The notes under the pieces: model-generated
The model's database searches: none
Told to the model about the DNA's origin: nothing
What the model saw: the letters and a program-made list of their open reading frames with translations, nothing else
Position numbers and translations under genes: made by a program
From: Isoetes taiwanensis
Lineage: Eukaryota; Streptophyta; Lycopodiopsida; Isoetales; Isoetaceae
Reading direction: 5' to 3'
Length of the DNA: 64,000 bases
Assembly: GCA_021234155.1 (NCBI GenBank)
Contig: JAJEKV010000003.1
Location: 7,690,413 to 7,754,412, forward strand
Shown here: positions 53,139 through 63,077 of the stretch, piece by piece
How positions within the stretch are numbered: the stretch's first letter is position 1
Layout: each line of letters starts with the position of its first letter

Positions 53139-54238
53139 AAGCTCCGATTTTTCTAGGATCTGTGTAATTGAATGCTAGAACTAGTTTTGAATTCTAGAAC
53201 ATGAATGGATTTACTTAGCAATTTTCATTGAAGCACGGATGCATCCAATCAGTTAGTATGGAAGTATTTTCTTGGACTAACTTTTGTTTGTGATGAAGAG
53301 ATCAGCAATCTCTAGACATTTTAGGAACATGTGGAACCAATCTTCATAATGGTTTTTAATTAATTGAGTTGGAAAGGAAGAACTGAATATTTAGAGTTTA
53401 AGAGACGATCTGAGTAGCTAGATCAACAGTTTTAAGTTCTTTGGAAACTTGCAACAATTTGATGTAGTCAAATAAGATCAAAGAATATGCGTCAGCTTGC
53501 AGGCTACTGCAAGAGAATTCAGTTTAAGAAGCCAGCATACAGGATGAGAATGATTTATTGGCAGATTGGCAGAATTGTTATTGAGAATTTGCAAAAAGAG
53601 ATTAAATTAAGGAGATGCAGCAGGCATACAGTAGAGGAAGCTTCCTTCGAAATTTAAGAGAAAGCCATGCCTGAGAGACAGACTTATTTTGTGCACAATC
53701 CAACTCAAGTCCAGAAGAACCACTGCTCTAAAATATCTACGACCTCACTTCCTACTTCAACGAATACTAGATCTGCCAGGCTGCTACAGACGATAATTAG
53801 TGGATATTAATTATATTATGAGTCATAAGCCTTGTTTGCAGGTAGCCAAAATTATGATCTTTCCTTAAGCCAACTCTTGAAGCTTGGACCTTAAAATTTG
53901 GATGTTTGCTAGAGTGTGATCTCTAATGGTTTTATTGAATTACCCCTTTCCTAAATTTTCCAGATTTGGAGGGTTGCTGGAGAGTGTTCTTAAGTGGTTA
54001 CAGTTGCACTGAGTTACCATTTTTAACCAACACCTTTATACTTGTCTAATTCTATTCTTTCCAAATCAATAAGCCCTAGCCAAACCTAAAATTCTGAATT
54101 TTGTAATCTGATGTTTTGAGACACGATGCTTAATTTAGTTTATCCTCTGTTTGTTATCCAGTATTACATCTTGTAGTTGCATCAATTTGATAATTGATGA
54201 TCTTCTATATCCTTAAAGCCTGTTAATAATTAATCTTA

Positions 54239-54272
54239 TGATAGATAGATAGATAGATAGATAGTATTTTAA
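54239..54272. repeat. (GATA)n next to GTATTTTAA
   Basis: Six GATA units followed by GTATTTTAATCA. The third locus with the GATA plus GTATTTTAA arrangement; here the CGTCA part is absent. Confidence 0.85.
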
Positions 54273-54441
54273 TCAATTTTTAGCCTTTAAGGGTTGGACT
54301 TGGAAATTTTTAGCCTAAAGGGCTGGACTTGATTATTTCTGATTGTGGACTCAATCAGGGTTGCAACTATGGACTTGGCTGTTCTAAATTTTCCATATAA
54401 TTCCTTGATCGTGGGCGATCAATCCCGGGAAGGAGAGGAAT

Positions 54442-54680
54442 TGATACAGTGGTGCTCGGGGGAGTGGTTGTCGAGAGCAAGAGAATGAGAAAGAAAGTTG
54501 TAAATGTTCATGTTAAACCTTGGACCTAAATACTTTAGTGAATATCCAATAAGCTAGTGCGTACTACTAGGGCTCTTATCCACATGGACATCTAATAAAA
54601 GCTTAGAGAAAGGGAGGAACCCATTGTTGAAAGTATGGATACTTAGAATAAGGCAATGCCTTTAATTTTTAAATAATAAA
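54442..54680. repeat. Direct repeat, copy 2 (partner at 48,428)
   Basis: From GATACAGTGGTGCTCGGGGG to GCAATGCCTTTAATTTTTAA. It ends just upstream of the broken SAUR copy. Confidence 0.9.
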
Positions 54681-54856
54681 TTATTTGGATTAATGCAGTC
54701 TGTATCTGCAGCTTCTAAATTTGAGTACCTGTGGAAATCTAAAACCAAATCAACATCTCCTGCATTGGTAGACGAAAACTCATCAGATGGGTCTCATCTT
54801 CTACTTTGGTGCCTTGCAACTTTGAATATGCGGAATACGAGGAGGGTTTATGGATT

Positions 54857-55170
54857 AAGAAGAGGTTGCTCAATAAAAGTCCCCATCGCCTAGAGGAGTT
54901 ATCTCGCTCTGTAGATGTGCCTATGGGATGCATCCCTGTTTATGTTGGAAACGCACTGAAACTCAACGTTTTGTGATTCCTATTAGTTACTTGTCTCATC
55001 CTCTTTTTGAAAGGCCCCTCAAGCAAAGTGAGGAGGAATTTGGATTCTGTCAAGTTGGTGGTCTTGCCATCCCTTGTGAACCTTCAGCTTTTATTAGCAT
55101 TTGTAGTAGTATCTGTCATGAAATGGGCAGACCTATCCTTAAGGTCAACCACATGAAGCTGATGAAGTAA
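54857..55170 (+). pseudogene. SAUR pseudogene
   Basis: The reading KKRLLNKSPHRLEELSRSVD, VPMGCIPVYVG (54,857-54,949) is the N-terminal half of a SAUR protein. The rest continues one frame over: TETQRFVIPISYLSHPLFER, PLKQSEEEFGFCQVGGLAIP, CEPSAFISICSSI, to the TAA at 55,168. A one-base change around 54,950 breaks the domain after VYVG. No in-frame ATG precedes the basic N-terminus, so the start is also lost. It shares most domain residues with the intact gene at 41.8 kb, so the two are paralogues 13 kb apart in the same orientation. A sequencing error at the shift cannot be excluded. Confidence 0.8.
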
Positions 55171-55280
55171 GGATAACATGTATGATGCTCCAAGTTCATG
55201 TAGTGATGGGGATACAAAACCCTTAAATCTAATTCTTACCATGGCAAAGGAGATTAGAATAGAATAGAATAGAATACATT

Positions 55281-55515
55281 ATTGTCCCTTGTGCCCTGAG
55301 GCCCGTGGACTTATGTAACATGGGCGAGCTCCCTGATGGGTGCTACTAGCACATCATCTTTGGTTTCTATTGTAGCCTTTTCTGAAGGCTTCACTTTTTC
55401 CTATTACTACCGGCACCCCGCTTTGGATCGGCTTCAAGGCCGTGCACAGGTGCGTCGTTATCAATCAGCTTTGAGCTGAGCATTTCTGGGCAGGTATGGT
55501 GCGCCTCTCTGCGAT
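55281..55515 (-). other. LINE 3' untranslated region
   Basis: Follows the end of the LINE reading frame and precedes the TATTC-type tail. It is moderately GC-rich and holds no frame. The assignment rests on position only. Confidence 0.5.
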
Positions 55516-56036
55516 TCATAACAAAAGCCCTTTTTCTTTATGTACTTCCCGGTGTCTTGCCGTCATTTCCCGTATTGCGTCTGCCAGATCCCTCCTTGTT
55601 TCCGTCCTTGCCATTATGGTGTGTACCGGCTGACCCCATCTTACGTTTCTGTACTTGTTCCTCATGTCTTCATATATTGGGCACTCATTCAGCATATGAT
55701 TTTCGTCTTCCACTTCCCCTCTGTCATAGATTCTGCATATCCGATCATCTTTCTCTATTCTCCGCCATCTGTCCTTTTCAATTCTTAGGTCATGGCTTCC
55801 CATTCTAAATCTTGCTAGGATACCCTTCTTGGCTTTTCCTAGTAAATTATCCTGATACATCTGCTGTCCTATCTGCTGTTCTGGGTTGAAGACTGTCATA
55901 AGCCAAATTGTCTTGGGCCCTGTGTGTTTTTGCAGCCAGGATTGCATAGCTTTGTTTGCCCATTCATCATTCCATTCTCCTTCGCTTATCAGGTCGCTCA
56001 GATTCATCCCCATTTTTCTGGTCCACATTGCTACAT
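55516..56036 (-). pseudogene. LINE ORF2 C-terminal part
   Basis: Open from the CACTA border: VAMWTRKMGMNLSDLISEGE ... FRMGSHDLRIEKDRWRRIEK, then CRIYDRGEVEDENHMLNECP, a zinc-binding CX--...HX4C motif typical of the RNA-binding end of LINE ORF2 proteins. It ends at 55,516. The frame is undamaged over 170 residues. It is the continuation of the segment at 62,587-62,893. Confidence 0.88.
56034..56036. other. CACTA target duplication, left (CAT)
   Basis: CAT at 56,034-56,036 is repeated at 62,584-62,586. Three base pairs is the duplication size of CACTA elements. Confidence 0.9.
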
Positions 56037-56059
56037 CACTACAAGAGAATGACTGTTAG

Positions 56060-56380
56060 GCGTCAGAAAAATCGTCAGACTTTCTAAAAAGATTTGACCT
56101 GACGTTTATGCTGATGAAAATACTGACGAATAACTCTCTAACGCATTTTCTGACGATTTTGCGTCAGAAAATTCGTCACATTAATCGTCAGATTATACGT
56201 CAGATCTTGCGTCAAATATTCGTCAGGCTATTCGTTAAAAACTATTCGTCAAAAGTTTCGTCAGTTTTTACGTCAGAAATTTTCGTCAGTTTTTACGTCA
56301 GATATATCGTCAGACATTTCGTCAGACATATCGTCATGAGATTCGTCAGAAAAATCGTCAGATATTTCGTCAGAAAGTTC
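56060..56380. repeat. Left subterminal repeat array of CACTA
   Basis: About twenty copies of CGTCAG occur at 11-17 bp spacing, for example TCGTCAGAAAAATCGTCAGA and TTTCGTCAGACATATCGTCA. All read CGTCAG on the plus strand. The array gives a spurious frame rich in Val, Arg and Ile. Confidence 0.95.
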
Positions 56381-56399
56381 AAATTTTTTATGAATACAG

Positions 56400-57900
56400 T
56401 TTTAATCATAACTTTTGATCCAGAAGTCCATTTTGGATGAAATTTGATGCATTAGAAAGCTCTCTTTCTCATCTATCTAATGATATATAGTATGAGGGCT
56501 ATTTCTTCATATAGCCTAGAATGATAGGAAGCTCTTCATATAGCCTAGAATGAGAGCTGAAACCTGATATTGGCTTCAATGCCTCTTTTAAATGCTAGGT
56601 GTTTTGCAAAAGCTCGTATTTGGCTCATTGAGATGACTTTGGTATGCCTTGCTCCTTTTACTTTAATGGTATAGCCATTTTTATAAAATCAAGGGTGCTA
56701 CAATTTCGGCCGGATAAACATTTGTGCACTCTATACTGTCTATGTGTGTGCTCAAAATTGGTAAATTTGAATTGACAAGATATTTGACATTCGAATTTCG
56801 TTTATCCCCTACAATACAATGGTAAGTTTGGAATACATACTACAGGGGTGCATAATATATATTTAGGAAAATACACTAAGGTTCTTGCTCATACTATGGG
56901 ATCTTAATGTTTTCTTAAACTTAGAGATGATGAATGGCTTGAATGCCTAGTTGTGGAAGGATTTTATTGCATGGCCATAATAGTATTCTAAAATTGGAAA
57001 GTTATGGCTTTTTACTTTGGAAAGAGAGGCAATGATTTTTTTACCTTTGACAACCATTGCCAACACTATGGAAAAAATATAGCATGGGGGACTCATACCA
57101 CCACGGGAAAAATACACCATATCATTGGGCTCGAGAATAAACTCCAATTGTTCCTTTTAGACATCCAAATGTACCTTCTTGCTGTACATTGAAAGATAAG
57201 CCACATGTGCCTGCACAACAAATATCAACAACAACCACCAACGCCAGGAATATACAAGATCGAATATAAACCAGAGCATTAGTTTCTACCAGATATTATG
57301 AAGATGTTTCAATAGTCCTCGAATTCAACATGTTTTTAGCCCAAGTGTTATTTGAAGTTTATTTTGTTGCCTATTTCCTTCTTTTTTTCTTGTTGGCTTT
57401 TGCATGATTTGTTAGTTCCAATCAACAATGGTAGTTGTATTTTGTTTGGATGCCATGTTAGTAGTTGAACTCGAAATTGGAACAAACAAATTATGAAGAT
57501 ATGCACAAGAAGCATATATTAAATGCTAGTTTCGGTCTCACAAAGATGAAATAATCACCCATATGGTCTAGAACCAATGATTAGGTTGGGCTCATTTCCT
57601 ATGAAGAAACAAAGCATGATACCCCCGGGGCAAAAAAAACGTAACTCATTAGCAAAAATGAGGCATGCAGAAATGCATTGCCATTTATATGGTGTTATGG
57701 AAACATATGTCAAGGTGCCAATGGAACTCACGTTGTTTGACTTTATAATTATCATTGGCCTAGAAATTATTTTTTCTTGCATGCTTGTGGCTTTTGCATG
57801 TATCCCACAACGTTACTTTTTCCAATTTTTCATTTGCATGCACACAACTTTCCTTGGTCTTTTTGAATCTAATGAGAGTAAGCCAACTCTATCTACGTTA
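56400..57900. other. CACTA interior, left part, no gene seen
   Basis: AT-rich DNA without a recognisable protein. A 26-bp duplication (AGCTCTTCATATAGCCTAGA) lies near 56,500-56,550. An open frame at 57,577-58,092 is unrecognised and overlaps the duplication that follows. Confidence 0.4.
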
Positions 57901-57904
57901 ATAT

Positions 57905-58095
57905 TGTCGATTCGCGTAGCGAATCGGCATTCTTGCTCAAGACGAGCATGCATGCATTGCATGCGTCGCATGCATGCATCGCATGCGTTTTGGGCCGTTC
58001 ATCAGGTTGGGCGTTTGCTACTTATTGCAGAGTTCTTCATCGACGTTTCATCGGCGCTTCCTCTTCTCTCAGCAGTACCTTATTCTCTTTGATTT
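57905..58095. repeat. CACTA internal duplication, copy 1
   Basis: Begins GTCGATTCGCGTAGCGAATC, includes GCATGCATGCAT runs and GTTTTGGGCCGTTCATC, and ends TTATTCTCTTTGA. Matches 58,279-58,480. Confidence 0.9.
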
Positions 58096-58278
58096 GTTTC
58101 CAGGCAGGGGAGGGGCTTCTTCCCCGCTGGTTTTGGCCAATTTGGCGTGGCTTTCTGTTGTCCTTTCCGGCCTTTAGCCTTCATCCCGTGACCTTAGTCC
58201 TCGATCCTAGTTTGTTAAGGAAGTCCTTTGGTATTGGGCGTTTTGTTGGTTTCATGCGCGTCGCGGTGCAAGAATATC

Positions 58279-58480
58279 GTCGATTCGGCGTAGCGAATCG
58301 GCATTCTTAACTCAAGGCGAGCGAAGCATGCATGCATCATCGCGTCGCATGCATGCATCGCTTTATCGCGTTTTGGGCCGTTCATCGGGTTGGGCGTTTG
58401 CTACTTATTGCGAGTTCTTCATCGGCGTTTCATCCGGCGCTTCCTCTTCTCTCGCCAGTACCTTTATTCTCTTTGAACCC
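58279..58480. repeat. CACTA internal duplication, copy 2
   Basis: Begins GTCGATTCGGCGTAGCGAAT and follows copy 1 with small indels throughout. The palindromic GATTCGGCGTAGCGAATC near its start is a short hairpin. Between and after the copies, GCGTTTTGTTGGTTTCATGC (58,239 and about 58,951) is a further repeat of the same region. Confidence 0.9.
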
Positions 58481-58708
58481 ACCCTCCCCCTTCTTTGTTT
58501 ATTATATTTTGTACAAGTTCTGTTTATCATGTTTTTCCACCCGGTGGGTGATGCTTTTTTTCCACCCACTGGGTGATGCTATTCTTTGGTATGTTTCTCG
58601 TTTGTTGTTGGTGATGTGCAGGTACAGGTTGGCGAGCGCCATCCGTTTTGACTTCTCCATGCGCGGGTTTTTGGGAGCGATTCTATGCCTTACGTTTGTC
58701 TAAGCCCC

Positions 58709-58791
58709 TTGCCGAAGGCTTATCACTAGGGTTTTTCCTCGAAAACCCGAAAGGGCGGGGTTTTTTAATCCCGGTGATAAGCTTTCGGCAG
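58709..58791. repeat. 83-base nested hairpin inside CACTA
   Basis: Outer arms TTGCCGAAGGCTTATCAC and GTGATAAGCTTTCGGCA pair with one mismatch. An inner pair, AAAACCC with GGGGTTTT, sits in the loop. The inner part looks like a bacterial terminator, but in this setting that is most likely coincidental. Confidence 0.8.
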
Positions 58792-58799
58792 GTACATCA

Positions 58800-61700
58800 G
58801 CCACTCATCTATTAGCATTGTATTTGTTTTGGGGTCCAAATGATATAATTGGATTTTCCCTTTATTTTTCGTGGGTAGTTCGCATGTGTGCGGCTATCCA
58901 CTGTCCACCATTGTAGAAAATCTGCTGAGATGAATGAGAAGCCAATCTATCAGCGTTTTGTTGGTTTCATGCGAGTCGCAGTGCAAGAATGTGGGGGATG
59001 AGAACCAATTTTGCACAAGGGACAAAAGAATAAATAGGTAATGTTTCATGCCTTTTACAACGTTCAATTCTTATAAAAGAGCTTTTGGACATGCCTTTAG
59101 TATATATGAACTTGTGAAATACTTCTAACAAGGAATATTTTGAAATATAGTGTATCTTGGTATTTTAGCAAAATACCCATATCCGGATGCTATAGAGGCA
59201 AAAATATAAAATGTTGAACATAAGACTCAAAATTTTTTAAGTCCATTTTTGAAATCGATTTAGGGTTATTGGCATTCTAGCTGGTTTTAGCATTCTAGCT
59301 TTTTTACTTGTAAGCTGGCATATGCCTAGCTTTTTGTTTGTTTGTAATCTAGAATTGGCTAAACACGAAGTCTTTGGTGTTGACAATAGATAACTTGAAA
59401 GAGAACATCTAGGTTGGTATAACCTTTGAAAAATATCACATGTAATGGAACTTGACTTTTGCTAGTTTAATGTTTCCAATTTGATTGGAAAAGAGCGAGT
59501 CAATCCTTAGACAAATGCCTATATTGGATTGGTTACCAGTCTACACTTCTTAAATTGGGCAAGGGCTACAATTCTTGTGTTGCGCATGAGATATTCTACT
59601 CTGCCTATGGGTTTGGAGGAGGAGGAGGATGAGATAATATACTCTCTTGGAATCTTCATATGGAAGAAGAAGAGAATATTCTCTTTTGAATCTTCATTTT
59701 TTAAGGTACTCGGAACTCTCTAAATAAATAATGGGATAAATAATCATAATGTTTGGAAAAGATAGAATATAAAGAATTTTTTTTCCCTTGAGGTTGTGGA
59801 GCTCTATGAGAGAATTGATACCATAGGCAAAAAATCGAGCGGACTTGGAGCTCTTAATGCATGTTGGTATGGCATCATGGCATCTTGCTATATATAAATT
59901 TGATGGTGCCAAATACTATCATACGAAATTGTCTAGACTAAAATGGTCTAATTGTGAACAAAAAGTATTTATTCCATATGGCTTATTGAGGTGGATATTA
60001 AACCACGGGAATTAAACGATGTTCTTTAAAGTCATGGCAAGTGCCTGCATATGATATGATAGAATATGGAACAAAAATAATATAGAACGTAAGACCTTTG
60101 AAAATTTCGAGGTCTTAAAAAATCATAGAAACCCTATTTCGTGAGTGCCCCAGCTCGGGGCGAATGCCTAAAGTCGCCGCTGCAAGCTCAGAAGGTATAC
60201 CATTTGAGATCTTCAGCGGTTTTGTTGCAGTAGGGCTTCGCTTTGAAGCATGGCCGCTGCGTTCTAAGCGTCTCTTCTAAGTAACAGACCATGACTGGTA
60301 AGCGTTATCCTAATGCCCTTGCGATGTGTTTTGAGCTGATAAGTTAGAGTTTAGCCAGTAGCCAATCACTGCAGCTATGTCTAGGATGTCTATAGGTTTT
60401 CTGAGCAGGATTCTTCAGTTTTGTGGTTATGCTTTTGTGTTAGAATGGGAAGGGGTGAAATGGTAGCTCCGAAATGCACTCATTGCATTTTAAAAGCCGC
60501 CATCTCTGCGGTTTTGGGACTGCACTCACTGCAGATTCAAGGCCAGTTTTGGGACTGCACTCAGTGCAGATTCAGAGCCAATATTCATTCTGATTTGAAG
60601 GTATGATAAAGAGTCAAAACTTATGTGTTGCATGCTTGATTATATACAGAGTCACATGACATCTTCAGCACAGGCATCCGCGTCCGGGATGCCAAGAGAG
60701 AGTTAAATGATGTTGCCTAGTTTATGCCTAAAGTCGTTGCTATCTAGTAGATAGACCATAATACTGTTATAATACTAGGAGGTCTATCAGCAGATGTTTG
60801 CATGCCTATATGAACAGCATGGCATTAGAATTCTTTCTGATAAACTAGAATAGAATATTACAGATATGGTTTTGCATGACCAGCGGTTTATGCAAATTGT
60901 CTTCGGATCTAAATTCTGATTTTCCTATCTCTGGTTACTATGGTTGCAAAATTTCAGATATTGCTATGTAGAAAGCTCGGATGGCTAGAACGACTCTAAT
61001 CAAGTCAGATATGCTATTTATTAAGTTATAACAGGATATCTCATTTATAAAGGAGGGATTTATTGATATTTATATGCCCAAGTGATGCATAAATCTGTGA
61101 TTTTTTCTAGATCACCTATTTAAATTCATTGTACCAGATTCATTGGAGACTATTTTCAAAGGATGCATTGCACAAAAAGCCAAACAAGGCATACAAAATC
61201 AAGCACAACAGGTTTTCTACTTTTGAATTTATTTCGATAAAAATGTCTTTGAACTTATTAGATATTATTAGTAAATAGATCTCGCATCCTATCGCAAGAT
61301 CTCTACAAATAAGTGAAATGCTGCAGAAATCTAAATGTTTCATTTAATCATCCTATCCATTTGGGTAGATTCTCTGAGCCCGATTCATTATGCACCATAG
61401 ACCTGGTTTCCAGCTATTGCATTGGCTAGAATAATGTTAGATCTGATGATGAGAAATTCTATGCTTAATTGGGATTCGATGATTGATGTGGTAGACTCTG
61501 ATTACAGCCTATGTAGTTTAAATACCTCCTAAAACCATATGAATTCATCTAATTTGTGGTGCAGCACGTACAGGACCAGAAATATATGCTGGAAGTCCAT
61601 ATTAATGCATGAATGCACGAAACAAGAATAACTTGAGTGGATAATATTCTAGATATGCTTGATTTTTTGAGTATCCTTTGCCTATAATTAAGCTGGAGCA

Positions 61701-62200
61701 GCATAGGTTATGTGCTTTGTTTCTATTTCAAACTCATAGTCCATTTGCTGCTTATGCTTGTGTACTTAGAGCAGTTAGATCTTGAGGCTTTCACTTATAA
61801 ACTTGAACATGGCTGACAATTATGACTGACCTATGGGTTTGGCGTATTTTTGAAATTCAGGTTCAGGACTAGAACATCAAAAGATTTTTGAAGAACAAGC
61901 ATATAGTTAGGAAATGAAGCTGTTAGTGAGCACCTTGCCACATTATTCTAGTTGGCATTGTAGAGATTGTTACATGTAATTGTAACTGTCACTTGTGACT
62001 GCATTTAAATAAAGGAGTTCTTATTTTACTTATGCTCTTATTTCTTCATAACTTGTAGCATAAATTCATGTTAAACTTCAGCAGCATTACTGTGTAATTG
62101 AAAATGCAAACATGTTGCAAATCAATACAAATTTCAAATTGCAAACCCAAACAAATGTAAATAGATGAACAACCTGACAAATACGGTAAAAATTGGTATG
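58800..62200. other. CACTA interior, right part, no gene seen
   Basis: About 3.4 kb with no transposase or recognisable captured gene. A somewhat GC-richer part at 60,140-60,610 contains a 34-bp tandem duplication (TTTTGGGACTGCACTCACTG at about 60,514 and TTTTGGGACTGCACTCAGTG at about 60,548). The rest is AT-rich. Confidence 0.45.
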
Positions 62201-62209
62201 ATGAATTTT

Positions 62210-62562
62210 TTGACGATTTTTCTGACTATTTTTTTGACGAATTTTCTGACTATTTTTCTGACGATTTTTCTGACTATTTTTCTGACAATTTTTCTGACTA
62301 TTTTTCTGACAATTTTTCTGACAATTTTTCTGACGATTTTTATGACTATTTTTCTGACGTTTTCTTTGACGATAATTTTGACGAGTCCTGACGTTTTTTT
62401 CGACGATTTCTCTGACGTATAATCGTCAGAAAACTGAGGAATTCCTTGACGATTTTTCTGACGCTTCATCGTCAGATAAAAACCGTCAGGTAAATCGTCA
62501 GCCAGTAAGGTCTGGGCAGTTGCTTTTTTTGTGAAGACGATCTGACGATTTTTATGACCCAG
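62210..62562. repeat. Right subterminal repeat array of CACTA
   Basis: About twenty copies of CTGAC, mostly TTTTTCTGACGATTTTTCTG or TTTTTCTGACTATTTTTCTG, spaced about 15 bp. Orientation is inverted with respect to the left array. The minus-strand translation is a run of KIVRKIVR, which is not a gene. Confidence 0.95.
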
Positions 62563-62586
62563 AACCCTTATTCTCTTGTAGTGCAT

Positions 62587-62893
62587 CGCTAAACCATCCG
62601 TTGCTCTCGAGGATGTGTGCTTTCGCCGATTCACTGATCGCGATATTCGCTAACTTATTCGGTTTCCCACCTGCATTGTTTCTTATGAGGTATCTGATGG
62701 TCTTTTCCCACGCCCTTACTTCCATTGGTTTCTGCCCCGTCTCATATAATATGGTTGTTTGTGGTGTATTCGTTCTCAGCTTGAATTCCTGTTTATGCCA
62801 TTGTCTGAATATTCCTTCCTGTTTCTCCCATTTCTTTTCTGTTAGCCCCGGTCCCCAGGCCTCTGCCCCATATAGTTGTGTGGTTGCGACCAT
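62587..62893 (-). pseudogene. LINE ORF2, segment between RT and zinc domain
   Basis: Reads TTQLYGAEAWGPGLTEKKWE, LRTNTPQTTILYETGQKPME and HILESNGWFSD, at which point the CACTA element begins. The start at 62,893 follows a frame break relative to the RT upstream (63,078). The word TTILYETG is the equivalent of TPYDMMLVECG in the other LINE. Confidence 0.85.
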
Positions 62894-63077
62894 TACTTAT
62901 TTGAACAAATAGCATTTGATTTCCCAGTCTATTATTACGCTTTTATTGCGTAGTTTTTTTCATATTGTAGTAACTCCCAATGGTCGTTTGGAATCCCAGT
63001 ATGCGCCCCTTTAGCCCATTTTTTGTCTTTGTGTGTGTATGCATTATCCCAAGTATCTCAGTATTCTGTTGACTCTT

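Larger units (their letters stand above)
46900..54690. other. Long intergenic stretch, mostly featureless
   Basis: About 7.8 kb in which I support no gene. It contains a distant direct repeat, small tandem repeats, a perfect short hairpin and an orphan primer-binding site, each listed separately. The longest frame is at 50,979-51,710 on the minus strand. Confidence 0.4.
56037..62583. mobile_element. Complete non-autonomous CACTA transposon, 6,547 bp
   Basis: It begins CACTACAAGAGAATGA and ends with the inverse (TATTCTCTTGTAGTG), the terminal sequence class that names the CACTA (En/Spm) superfamily. A 3-bp CAT duplication flanks it. Each end has an array of subterminal TGACGA/TCGTCA words in opposite orientation, as expected for transposase binding sites. 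The interior has no TNP-like transposase or TNPA frame, so mobility would need a partner. Its insertion point lies inside a LINE codon, and the host frame continues across when it is removed with one CAT. Confidence 0.95.

Noticed and set aside
48428-54680. LTR pair of a 6 kb retrotransposon
   Set aside because: The sequence after the left copy is not a primer-binding site, and no gag or pol lies between the copies.
56108-56440. 110-codon plus-strand frame over the left CACTA array
   Set aside because: Same cause: TCGTCA subterminal repeats. No domain is present.
58741-58767. Bacterial-type terminator or prokaryotic insert
   Set aside because: AAAACCC...GGGGTTTTTT lies inside a larger hairpin in a plant CACTA element, with no other bacterial sequence nearby.
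56060-62562. CRISPR array
   Set aside because: The repeated TGACGA words are 6-15 bases with no spacers of constant length, and they sit at the ends of a CACTA transposon in a eukaryotic genome.
62134-62634. 166-codon minus-strand frame encoding KIVRKIVR repeats
   Set aside because: It is the translation of the CACTA right subterminal array (about 15-bp TGAC units), whose period keeps the frame open. The composition is an artefact.
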